A stretch of 64,000 nucleotides of DNA from contig BRXU01000005.1 in the NCBI GenBank assembly GCA_030267565.1, forward strand, positions 281,001 to 345,000, read 5' to 3'. The notes below the pieces were generated by a model. That model made no database searches, was not told where the DNA came from, and worked only from the letters and a program-made list of their open reading frames with translations. This document shows positions 49,487 through 60,152 of the stretch, one piece after another. Source of the DNA: Pleodorina starrii (lineage: Eukaryota; Chlorophyta; Chlorophyceae; Chlamydomonadales; Volvocaceae). The translations under genes and the position numbers were made by a program. Position 1 is the stretch's first letter; every line of letters begins with the position of its first letter.

Positions 49487-49497
49487 CATATATAGGC
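49487..49497 (-). promoter_or_regulatory. TATA box duplicated with orphan exon 1
   Basis: Same CCTATATATGG and flanks as copy A. It lies about 150 bases before the orphan start codon at 49336. Confidence 0.5.
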
Positions 49498-49631
49498 AGC
49501 AACGGTGTGCGTGGGCATACCTTTTCATTTAATCTCAGCGCCTGGATTTCGTAGCAGAAGTGTAGTCGCGGACGACTGTGAGCGAATCGGAATCGTCGCG
49601 TAAGGAAAACGACCTCTAAACAAACTTAGCC

Positions 49632-50320
49632 CCTGGAGCCCGTAATGCTTTATTATCGTTATCGTAGTATGAGTATATTAAATGCATGAATCCGTTTCCG
49701 TGTGTCAACGCCGTTGGGCCATGCTGGGGGGGAGGGGCTGCCGCCCCCCTCCCCCAGACCCCCTTCCCCCCGCTGGTGGGGGGCGGGGGGCTGTTGCCCC
49801 CCATCCCCCCACACCCCCCTTCCCCCGGGCCGTCCGTGTAGCAGTGTCGCAACGTTCATGACGTAAATCAAGGAGCAGCCGCGGGGACGGTAGTGCTTCG
49901 TGCCTGCTGTGGATGGCTCTGCTATTGCCACTTCGGAAAAATCATTGATGCATTAGCAGGGCGGTTGTCAATTCGCGGACACTTGCCGAACTATCATTGC
50001 AGATTAGGAGTATCGTCTCTGATGTCGACCATTATTATCAACGTCAGTAAGATCACTCTCGCCAACTATTGTGTGGGTGTTTCAAAACCGACGGGATCAT
50101 TTTGTCTCCCATATCGACTGTTAATGAGATCACTCAATTCAAATACTGTGCCGGTGTTACACAGTGATCGGAACAGCAAAACAGACGGGATCATTCCTAT
50201 CGTACGCATGCGGCCGGCAATCGGAGATCCGCAAATTTTAACGTCAACCCATTTGAATGCCGGGATGCGTCAAATCGTTATACGCTCTGCCGTACAGTAA
50301 TGATGTCCTACATTACGGGC
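49632..50320. mobile_element. Possible non-autonomous DNA element with 13-bp terminal inverted repeats
   Basis: GGAGCCCGTAATG occurs at ~49633 on the plus strand and inverted at ~50308-50320, pointing inward. The left end lies just where homology between the copy-C and copy-A upstream flanks stops (~49618). The interior has a GC-rich pair of inverted runs (49725-49830, runs of G then C) and no coding sequence. No clear target-site duplication was found, so this is tentative. Confidence 0.3.
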
Positions 50321-50408
50321 TCCTACCTACGGGATCGAAACCCATCCCAGTCACCTGGGTGTAGGCGCTGAACATACTTGCGCTGAACCACTGAGTTACC
50401 GCTGCCTA
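50316..50408 (-). ncRNA. tRNA-like Pol III promoter (A and B boxes), probable SINE head or tRNA relic
   Basis: On the minus strand, GGTAACTCAGTGGTTCAGCGC (A-box-like, 50400-50380) is followed 58 bases later by GGTTTCGATCC (B-box-like, 50342-50332). A GGGAT/ATCCC stem can form around the B box. The acceptor ends do not pair as in a true tRNA, so a tRNA-derived SINE or decayed tRNA is likelier than a functional tRNA. Confidence 0.5.
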
Positions 50409-51257
50409 GGCTGTTAGCCTCTGGGGCTCAGTGTGTACGCTGACAACGTGGTTTCGGGCAGTTTCACCACGAGAGGTTCGAGATGCAATCGGACCGAGTC
50501 AGCTGGCGGGGCTTCGGCCCCGCCCGGGGAGTGGGCCCCGTGAACAAAGTGGCCGTCTGACACGTTGAGATGTAGCCGAAAGGCGGCGCGGAATGTACGT
50601 CCGGCTGAACAGGTTGGCTCCTGTCCACTCAATACCCCCACCCCGCATCCTCCTACCATGTGACCAATTTTTGTCTTCCCTTTGTGGGGTTCTGGGTGGG
50701 ATGGGCACTTCGCAGCAACCGCGGCTTTCGGGCCGTTCAGCCTGCCAGTTGGCTTCTCGTTGAGGAGTTGATTCGGCGTTTTCTCTCGGTCTCCGGCTGG
50801 TCGGCGTTTACGGTTCGATGGTGGATGATCTTCTGCTCGCTGGGCATCTGGTGCTCCACTCGTCGCCTGTGGAGCTTCGTCGACTGCGTGTACTTCTGCA
50901 AGCTGTCGGGGCCCAGCTTACGCGGCCGCTTTGGGAGGGGCGGCCGTTGCAGGAGCGCTTGCAATGATGATGCTTCGGTTTGGCGGCGCACGGCTCGCCG
51001 GCTGCCTGCGCTGGGCAGCAGGCTAATTCGCGATCGTCTGGATTTGCCTTCTTGCTAGGGCTGTGGGTTGCGTCGCTGACGCTTGGGTAGGAGGGTCCGC
51101 CCGTGCAGCCTTCTTTTTTGCAGCCCGTGCTGCCGCGTCCCATTAGGGGGCGCTCGTTATAAAACAGGATGCGGATTTACAAGGGCCAGACTTTCTGTCA
51201 AGTCGCGCTGTCATGGTGTGACTCGGGGTGTGGATTTGGCTGCACCCTTGCGATGGA
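50409..51257. other. Unassigned GC-rich insert DNA
   Basis: Part of the ~1.8 kb that separates the copy-C 5' flank from block R. One frame around 50805-50970 reads M-V-D-D-L-L-L-A-G followed by an Arg/Leu-rich segment, faintly like a reverse transcriptase YVDD region, but it is too short and unsupported to call. No gene is assigned. Confidence 0.35.
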
Positions 51258-51461
51258 CCAGGAGCTTGGTAGGCGCTACCTGTCCAGGTGCTCGGTTGGG
51301 AGCTACTTGTGTGTTGTTTCCCAGGAGCATGGTCGGCGCTTCCTGTCCAGGGGCTCGGTTGGGAGCTACTTGTGTGTTGTTTCCCAGGAGCATGGTCGGC
51401 GCTTCCTGTCCAGGGGCTCGGTTGGGAGCTACTTGTGTGTTGTTTCCCAGGAGCATGGTCG
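51258..51461. repeat. 63-bp tandem repeat, three full units and a partial
   Basis: Units start CCAGGAGC(A/T)TGGT at 51258, 51321, 51384 and 51447, exactly 63 bases apart. The first unit is the most diverged; the second and third are nearly identical. As 63 = 21 codons, the repeat is open in frame on both strands, but no gene context supports translation. Confidence 0.95.
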
Positions 51462-51531
51462 GTGGGGCTGACTGGACTTATCCGTACGACAGTGACCCGA
51501 CAAGCTGTCACAGTGAGGTCATTCCTTTAAC
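51462..51531 (+). repeat. Duplicated ~69-bp block R, copy 2
   Basis: Near-copy of 45683-45751 in the same orientation, directly abutting the 63-bp tandem array. Confidence 0.85.
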
Positions 51532-52060
51532 CGCGAACCTTGGACGCAAGATATTCCTTTGCGGGGTTGGGATATGGTTCCGTCAAACCATCCGTTCCTT
51601 TCACGTTTGCACGCCCGCGCGGACACCCCGCCCATACATGAAGCCGCCCTGGAGCGATGCTAACCGCTTCCTTGCCAGCGCGCGACTTGCAAAGGCGACT
51701 TGTGAAACAATTACAGTTTGGATACCGATGTAAATTGCTGCCAAGCTCCCGTGAAGAACTTGAATTCGCCAAACTTGCGTTTGTCATGCACAAGCGGTCC
51801 GCAGAAGCTTCTTGCCGGGCCGCGTCTGTTGCATATCCATCTATAGACATACATGGCTAAATCAAAACGTTCTACCAAGCATACCACAACCTGTGCGCGG
51901 CAGGCACCACTACTCCAGCAGCAAACCCTAAGTCGACATTTCCGCCGGCACGCTGTAAAGCCACGTCCTCGTCGTTGTTAGTCATGGTAGATTAGTGTTG
52001 TTGACGCCCGGCCTGTGGATAGATGGGGTCGGCGGCTGCGTGCCGTACACCACCCCCTGG

Positions 52061-55000
52061 TCACTTCTTGGTAGGAGGCGGCGGCGAGGCGCCCTCGTGG
52101 GATATCTTCAGCTCGTCCAGGCAGAACCAAGTGTTGGCTGAGCCGACGGACCTGTACAGCACATACCGTACAGCGGCAGTACGGCATTATTAGCAGGAGC
52201 CTTAATAAGTGATAACTATGAACAAGCACCATAACTACAAACTCACTGGAACATGATCTTGTCCAACCCGGGTTTCTTGTCGCCGCAGTTGAAGGTGGAG
52301 TCGAAGGGTAGCGTCCACTGTACGACAAGACGACAGGGTAGGGAACAAGACAAAACTCCAGGTTATTGTAAGACGGGCGGCCGCGCAGGCATCGCACGCG
52401 TTCCCCAAAACGAACCGCGGAAAGTACCGACTCAACTTGCCGCACTTATCACCCTACTTAGTGCCATGATCAGGGGCTCGAGTATTCAGGATCGGCGATA
52501 TCTATCTATCTTTCCTCTACACATGCACATACCCACCTGGATCCATCCGTCGTCTCCCCGGGCGCTAGGGCCCACCGAGTTCAGGTATGCCTGCGTCGCG
52601 GACACTGTTGGGGTGAGAGCAGGAGAGAGGAGGAGATAGCGCAACCAACGGTCGAGACAAGGAAGTGGACCGGTTCGTGTTCGCATCTTCGCAAGGAAAT
52701 TCCAGCACTGACATATATGCAAATGTCGCATCACCGTACCGCGATGCGAAACGGACGGCAGGTAGGTCAATCCCAAGCCAAGCTCGAGTGCAGCACATAA
52801 GGCCCACACGAGTTCGACTCAAAGCCGGCAGGTCAGAACCAGGTAGGTTAGAACGTGCATGCATTCGCGCAGTGCCGTACCGCTCCCGGGCAATAGAAGT
52901 CGCCGTCCTCCTGCTGCGACACCACCACCTGCGGAACAGCCACGCACCCGGGGGCAGATAGGTCGAAGTGACCCATGGGTCGGTGGGTCTGTCGGTCGAT
53001 CACCACCACAGCATGCAGCAGCTGCCAGCCACGGGCATTTCCACAGACATTGTCCCATGCAGTACTGCCGTACACTGTCGTACCTTGAGAGGCGGTATGT
53101 TGCCGGGGTTGTAGCGGTCTCTCAGCCAGAAGCTGATCGAGGTGGCGGTGGCGAAGGGCTGGTAGCCGGCTTGGTAGCAGCCGCGGCACCACCAGGTCAT
53201 GCCACCGCCTGTAGGTCGTACACCACGACACAAATGATTATGCATAGTTTATAAACCGTTGGTTCCTTTCTCGACAAGGTGGTTGGCGGTGGTTAAGTGG
53301 TCAGGACAATGAGCAGGTTGAGTTGATCGTAGCTGTCCATAGGGACGGAGAGGCGGCGCCTCCGTCCCGTTCTCGAGTGGGCCCATTCATTCTTGGGCGG
53401 TGCGGTGCGGTGCGGAGTGAGTACGCCAGCAAGCCGAGCCGACGACAGGAATTGTGTGCTGCAGCACCAAGACACAACCCGTTACAACAATTCCGGGTTT
53501 ACGGGCCCGGCAATCAAGCGGCGCCTCCTCAACTGGGGGGCACGGTCGCGCGAAGCAGAGCATGCCCAGTACCATGGCACGCAGCAGCATCCAGAGCCGA
53601 GCCCACAAGATATGCCTCCGAAACCGCAAACCCATCCATCCCGACCCTGCCGTTCTATCCCCCAGAAGCCACTTACTGGGAGATATTTCGGCGCAGGCTG
53701 CTGCTGAGCCGCTGAGTCCCCAGCCGGGCGCCGTGACGTTGAAATTGTGGGTGGGGGTGAAGAACGGGAACCAGCTCCAACCCGTGGTGACCATATCGTC
53801 GTACAGCGTGTCGGCATTGATGTAACCCGGGGACAGGTTCAGAGCGGAGCCCGTGTTGCAGTCCACCGGCCTGGAGAGGGTGATCGCTCCGGGGAGGGAG
53901 GGGTGAGGTAAAAGGTGTGGGTTGGGTTGGGGAGAGGGGAAGGCGGAAGCGGGGATGGGAGCGGGAAGGGAAGAGGTCAAGGGGGAGGCAAGGGTTGCCG
54001 TCCATGTCCCTGAGGGTGAGTTTGGGTGCGAAGTGGTAGCGGGGACGTAGCGGGGAGACGTCTCCCAAGGCCGCGGAGGACTCTTTCCATCCTGACATGC
54101 CGTACTTGACACGCATAAACACCTTCGGTTGCTGGCAGTACGGCACACGGTACGGCACCCACCGGATGTTCAGCATCATCTCGGGGTACATGGGGTGAGC
54201 CAGCTGCGGGAGCGGGTTTCGGGGACGTGAAGGCGAGACGGGACGGAAGGGAGGCCGGTTGTGGCTTGCGGGCACTCAAGAGTCACGACACGAACTCTGG
54301 CCAGCGCCCCCCATCGACATTGTGGGCACATGCGGAACTCGATTGAGGTACACGAAGTTGGAACACACATGTAATTGAACACCCACTGCGTACCGTAATT
54401 GAACACCCCCGACTGCGACAGATCCTTTCATTCGCACCAATGCCATTGCTTGCGCCCCAGCGTATCCTACTCCTGATGACCCACACACCCTCACACCCTC
54501 ACACCCTCGTCACCTCTTCGTAAGCCCAGAACGACAGATCCATCTCGTGCTGTCCGGAGCGCGGGTTGGTGGAGTTCTTGAAACAGCACGAGGGCTGCGG
54601 GCGGCAGGGGAGGGGCGGGGAGAGGGGGAAGAATAGCGGCCACGGGGCGGGGTCATGTGCGGGCACGTGGTACTTCGACATTGCCGCATTGAGATGTCGT
54701 ACCTGTTCGTATGGCTCCTGTCCCTTTGGCGAGTACCAGCAGGGGCATATGTCGATGACGTGCACGCGGATGCTCTTGTTGGGATCCCAACAGCGCACGT
54801 ACACGTAGCCGTCCTTCTCGGCGGGGTTGCCGGGGAAGCTGCGGTTGAAGTCGTCCGGGGCGCTGCCGTGCCTGAGGCGCGGCAGGGGAGGGAAGGGAAG
54901 AGAAGGGTTGTAGGGACTGGGGGCCGCAGACGGGGGAAGCTGCAGCAAGCATCAACCGTGCTCGAGAACCCTCCCGTGGTCATGATGTGTACGATAGCGC

Positions 55001-56574
55001 CGATGTCGATTTAATGCGATTTGATGCGTGCTGGCCATTGCGCTCTCGTCCCACTCACTCGGGGTAGTAGTACCAGTTGTCGTACTGTACGGCCTCGTCG
55101 TCGCGACCCAGTACGATGCCGTCCACGCACTGCACCTCGTAGCAGCGGCCGCAGCTGCCTGGGGGGTCGAGAGGTTGTCGATGCCATGGGTGGGCGGAGG
55201 GGCTGTGCAGCAGACCAAACAAGAAATCCCCAAGCCTGACCCCAATGGCAGCATGGCCTAGCAAGGCGACAACTCGGAAACTGTCGCTGCGTACGACACC
55301 AGAGAGCACTCATCAGTCATCGCTCTCGGGACATGTACCCGGGAAGTCGGGGTTGGCGTCAGCATAAGAAGACACGGCGTCCTTGGGGAACGGGATGGAG
55401 CCGTCGGCGTTGGTGTAGCCGCACCTGACAGGATGGTAAGCGCGGGTGAAGCGCCGGGAGGTTAAAGGTTTTTGGGGTTATGAGTTTAAGGTTTAGGGTT
55501 TATGAGTTTAAGGTTTAGGGTTTAGGGTTCGGGGGGAACTGAGATCCCGCGAAGCTGGACGCAGCAGGGACAGCGCAACACCGCGAGAACGAATGCGACG
55601 CCTGGCGCACGATACGGCATTTACGGGGCCCGCTACGCACTGCACGTTGTGTACCGCCCGCTAGATTTACGTTTGTCCTCACGCGCGCTGTATCACAAAT
55701 GTCACTTCTTGCTACCGCCACAGGCGTCCAGGTGCCGTACGAGTGCGCGGCCCAGCGCCCCTTTCCACCGTCGTCCCCCCAAAAGCCCTTTTGTCAACCT
55801 CTTGAATAATCCCACCCCCGTACGTGCCGCCCTCACCCTCCCCACTCCAGGATGCCGAACGCGGATTTACCGCCACCTCGGCTTGGCGCGAAGACGTCGA
55901 CGAAGGGTTCAGGAGTGCCGTACCTACAGTAATCGGTCCAGGATGAGTCGCGACACATAAGACGCCTACCAACAGCGGTGAACGAATGTCCTGGATTCAA
56001 AGCAATAGGAACGCATGCCATGTGGATGGGAATTGTTTGTGTTCTTTTGCGTCCCCGCTCGCATGACATTGACCCATGGGTCAGTCGGCAACCCATGGAC
56101 CTCTCCATGTACGACCCTTTAACCGATTGTCAAGCGCAACGTCGGCATCTCAGCAGCAGCTCCCTTACGATCAAGCATATGTAGAGCGTTCCGTGTAGGC
56201 CGCCCACGTCACTCGATCGTCACTTACAGCCGCGCCGGTGCACTTGTGCGTGTTGCATTGCGAGGACGAGTGGACTAGTACGACCCATGGGTCAGTCTGC
56301 CCGTCATGACCCTTGCACGCGACCACTCGCCCCTAGAGGCCCCTTACCAGGAAGCGCGGGCTCGAATCCAGCCGGAGGGGGGCGGTGGCGGCTTGCTGAA
56401 GGTGGTGTTGTAAGCGGCAGGCGGGCCGGAGGGCGGCGGGATGGGCGCAAGGTTGACATCGCCGCCGTTGTCGGAGCTTCCGCCATCGTCAGCCGCGGCG
56501 ATGGGCCCACGGCTGGCGATGAGGCCCAGCAGCAAGCCCAGGAGCGCGGCGCGGCGCGTAACTGTGAGGCCCAT
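52061..56574 (-). CDS. Expansin-like secreted protein, copy B
   Basis: Thirteen exons with the same order, phases and almost the same lengths as copy A: 56574-56348, 55923-55837, 55424-55339, 55158-55059, 54871-54703, 54594-54514, 54203-54163, 53870-53677, 53208-53084, 52928-52881, 52590-52537, 52317-52247, 52151-52061 (TGA); 457 residues. Differences are a 2-codon-shorter exon 1 (signal peptide rich in Leu/Ala), one extra codon in exon 10, and mostly conservative changes such as NTWFCLDELKISHEG at the C terminus. Domains are as in copy A: signal peptide, Pro-rich linker, expansin-type double-psi beta-barrel with the conserved Cys pattern and HEMDLS, and a C-terminal carbohydrate-binding-like module. 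Intron 1 shares long blocks with copy A, showing duplication at the DNA level, but the copy-A TATA block is absent upstream, so expression may differ. Confidence 0.85.
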
Positions 56575-57612
56575 GCCTGCTGCAGAGGGAAAGGAAACGT
56601 GAGAGGCGATAGGCAGGACGGAGGCAAGGGCCAATATACGTGTTAAAAGAACGCGAAAGGATTGTGAGGGGATTTCTGGTGTCGTTGCGGTGTTATGGAA
56701 CCGCAACTAGGTAACCGCGCTGAAGACTTTTGAGGCGCAAAGGAAGGGATGGAGAGCGCTGGGTTTCGGGGCTTTCACCTACCCTGTTCTACGGTTGACG
56801 ACTGGACTGTGAAAAAGAGCTATAGAACTCGGTACAGGCTTGATTTGGCCGTTAAGGCGAAAGGGTTGTCGCCTGCGGGCTGTACCAAAGTTGCAGCGTC
56901 GCGACTGGGAAGGGCAACCAAGTGTGCCTGTGTGTAACTGAGTTGTAGATGTCTCTCAAATCCAATACCACTTTCAGGATTCGGCATGTACCCCTTGAAC
57001 AATGTATCGGCGCAAGGGATATTGCGGTTTGGGAATGCCTTGGAGGCTGACTGGACGGGGACCCTTACGAGTTACGACACCGGTGAGGTCACACAAGCGC
57101 GTCCACAACAGAGCCCACGTCCCTCATCCCGAGAGCTACATAGACAACGCCGCTGCAGTGCGACGATCCCAGCCTCAGCGCTCCGGTGTCACAACTCGCA
57201 GGCGCTACGAGCTGCTTCGACGCATCGAACTCATAACGGCCAACTGACCAACGGCGCCGTACAGCGACTCGATCCGTCGGTGCGTATTCTCTCTCTCGCC
57301 GGAGTCTTATCAGCGTGAGGGTCTTTCAGCCAATACTCTCGAATATTAGAACTCCTTCCGCTAAATTGAACGCATCGCTCTTGAACACGCTTTCGCATTA
57401 CGCAACGCGGTTACGCTGCCACCAGGTTAAGTTGCGCAGTTCGCGGGCGTCTCGAGCAAAAACACTACAACACCACAAAATATAGCGTGCTGATCCTTTT
57501 GTTGTTTGCCCAATGACGTTAACACCACTTTCATAAGGCTTGCGCCGGTGGATGGACTCCTGGTCAGCACCGTCGGCATCGCATAAGTGCTTCAAATTGA
57601 ACGGGAGGCATT
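56575..57612. promoter_or_regulatory. Divergent intergenic region between expansin-like copy B and IMP1
   Basis: About 1.0 kb between the start codons of two divergent genes. No clear TATA box or gene is seen. It should contain both promoters and 5' UTRs. Confidence 0.5.
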
Positions 57613-59687
57613 ATGTCAGCTGGGGCATCATGGGCGCGATACCAGCAGCGCTTTCGGGATTGGATGTCGGCAGCCAGGACGAACACCTCGACATTTCTCC
57701 ACACTCTGTCCTGCTTCTACGTGGTAAGTTTAAACATCAAAATGCATGTTAATCGTTTGTTGGTTGATGGATCCCGCGGCATGGCGTGTTGAGAAGCTGA
57801 CCCCCCTCCCATGAACCCTATTGCTTCTCTGACTGCATCTGGCGCTCCAGTTCAGCCGTTACGGTCTCTTCGTGTCCAAAGTGACGGGCCCCTCGATGCT
57901 ACCCACATTTGGGGGCCAAGGGGACTTCGTAATTGCCGAGGCGGTGACCCCCATGTGGGGACAGCTGAAGCCGGGTGGGTCGGTTGGGTGGTGGTTGGGT
58001 GGAGGCCTGCACTGCCCCCACAAGCCAGCAGTGGTGAAGGGCCGTGGGGTCTTGGGTGGAGCTGTGATTGGTCACAGTAGTGCTCCCCTTGTTAGGCCTG
58101 GTCGCAAAGGCCCTGGCGAGCATTGCTGCCTTGCGTCGTGCTTGGTCCTACATGGGTCAAACCTGAGTACGCCATGTCATGCTGGGGCGCCGACACCAGA
58201 CACCGCACGGGCACTTTGCGGGGCCCAGCTTCCCCTCACCACACCCCGCTCCCTACTTGCGGTTGGTTGCCTTTCTGATTCACAACCGACCCCCTCTCGT
58301 GGGCCTTACAGTGGCCACCTCCCGCCTCAGGACCCTCGCACCTGCCCTCCAGTCAAACTCGCCCCCCGCTTACCCAGTGCCCCATCCCTACCCCAACACC
58401 TACCCCTTCCCCCATCACCCATCCACCCTCCCAGGTGACGTGGTGATTTGCACACGGCCCGTGGACCCGGCAGAGTCCATCATCAAGCGGGTGGTGGCAC
58501 TGGAGGTGAGTCCGTCGGGACCGGCTCCACAGGCAGGCAGGCTGTGTTGGCAGCAGCAGACTGTGAGGACTGTGAGGACTGTGAGGAAGGGATCGCTTTC
58601 CCCACCCGCCTGCCAGCGGGTTGCCACAGCCCTGGACTCGCTCGCGGCTCACGGCAATTCCGTGTGCGGGGGCCGCCCCTGTGCCGAGGCGCAAAGGCCT
58701 GGGCACGGGGCTCGGGCTCGGGTCTTGGTGCTTTTGGACCTGTGCCGTGTGCACACTGGGAGGAACGTCAGTTTAGGAAGATTTCGCGCACAGCTCGTCG
58801 CAGCGACCCGTCTCGCTGGGGTGTCTGTCGGGGGTTGTTGCCGGTGCCACCTGCGCGGTCGGGTGCGGAACCGGGCTTTTGGAGGGCCAGCTGCTGCGGC
58901 AGCAGTGCCGGATGATGATGATGATGATGCTCGCAGCAGTGCAGAGCCGCCATGCCATGCCGACATTGCCCAGCGAAACACCCCCGTCCGCTAGCCGCAT
59001 GCCGTGACAGGTGTCATGGCATGGGGGCTGGAAAGATACTTGTTGTTGGCTGTACCCCATTGCCGCTGTCGTGAACTTACTCCTTCTCCCGCTTGGCGTT
59101 GGTCTCCCGGTTTGGGCGCCTCCCCTGGCCCCCCCTCGAAGGGCGAGGAGGTCATCCTGTACCCCGACCGGGAGAGCAGCGAGATACGGCGGGTCAAGGT
59201 GCGCCGCCAAATCCAACTGGGCACGGGCCGCCTTGGCGTGCTGTGGGCGCATGGAAAGGAGAGCACATGGCGTGAAGGTCCTCCTGGTTTGCCTGCCGCG
59301 TAGTGTTTCTCGTGAATGTCCCCTGTGGCGTGTACGGCCCGTACTGCGCAGGTGCCAGCGGGCCACGTGTGGATCCAGGGCGACAACCTCACCCAATCCC
59401 TGGACTCCCGACAGTACGGCCCCGTGCCAAGGGCCATGGTGCGCGGCCGCGTCGTTCTCCAGGTGGGGGCAACAGAGTGGCGGTGTTTGTGTGGCGCGAT
59501 GTGCGCCCCCCTAGTCGACCCGCTGGTCCCCTTTGACGGCACTGCTGGGGACTGTATCAAAGTGTATGTTTCCCCAGAGTCGCATGTATCCACTGTGCAC
59601 ACAGATTTGCTTTGCATGGCCTGCTCGCAGATCTTCCCGAAACCGGGCTGGGTGGACAACTCCATAGACGCGGTCAGGCGCTGGTGA
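57613..59687 (+). CDS. IMP1: Mitochondrial inner membrane protease subunit 1 (IMP1-like, signal peptidase family S26)
   Basis: Six exons with continuous phase: 57613-57723, 57851-57974, 58435-58505, 59142-59198, 59352-59462, 59631-59687 (TGA); 176 residues, the usual size of IMP1. The catalytic Ser lies in GPSMLPTF (exon 2) and the Lys in [10 protein letters not shown] (exon 3), giving the Ser-Lys dyad of type I signal peptidases. GHVWIQGDN and DSRQYGPVP (exon 5) are the conserved box typical of plant and fungal IMP1. A hydrophobic stretch around exon 1/2 ([19 protein letters not shown]) can serve as the single membrane anchor. IMP subunits remove inner-membrane sorting signals from proteins entering the intermembrane space. 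ATG 57613 is chosen because exon 1 joins exon 2 in phase and gives a normal-length N terminus. IMP2 or a plastid type I peptidase are less likely on size and motif wording. Confidence 0.93.
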
Positions 59688-60025
59688 CTTGGCGCAACCG
59701 TACCCTAACCGTACGCCTGTTCCAGCGAGGCAACACTCCACAAGCAAGTGGCGAAGGCTTACGATGTGATGCAGGACTTTAGGTTTATACGTGCTTTGTG
59801 GCTAGAATTTATGGAGGCCTGGCGCGGCACGGCGGCCGCAGCAGCTCGTCACCGGCCGTTGTATCCAGTGGTTAGCCCAACTGAACAGCCCAGGGGGCAA
59901 TGAACAACTGACAGTAGCGCTTTGCAGCAAGTGCAGCAGTCAAACTTGTCGGGAACACACTGAGATGCGGCTATTTTATGGCCGTTCCTATGCTCTTCCA
60001 ACGCTCTTCAGCACTGCACTGCCGA

Positions 60026-60114
60026 TGTAACGTAGCCGAGGGGCCTAACTCTTGCTTGCGATTAGTTCAGTTTTTGTGCATTTTGTAATGAGCTTACCAC
60101 TTCCAATTTTGTAA
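60026..60114 (+). terminator. Cluster of three TGTAA polyadenylation words after IMP1
   Basis: TGTAA at 60026-60030, 60084-60088 and 60110-60114. The IMP1 transcript probably ends here, only ~40-120 bases before the next start codon at 60153. Confidence 0.55.
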
Positions 60115-60152
60115 TGTTGGCGGTATCTGTCCGATTCGGTTAAGAGACTACC

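Noticed and set aside
50316..50408. Functional tRNA gene
   Set aside because: A and B boxes are present, but acceptor-stem ends do not pair and no clean anticodon arm is visible.
50805..50970. Reverse transcriptase fragment (V-D-D-L-L-L-A-G)
   Set aside because: Only a few residues resemble the motif and no other RT blocks are found around it.
51258..51461. CRISPR-like array
   Set aside because: Repeats are directly adjacent with no spacers, and the DNA is eukaryotic nuclear.
51083..51733. 217-codon open frame with 21-residue repeats
   Set aside because: It is explained by the 63-bp tandem array plus chance extension; no recognised domain or neighbouring exons.
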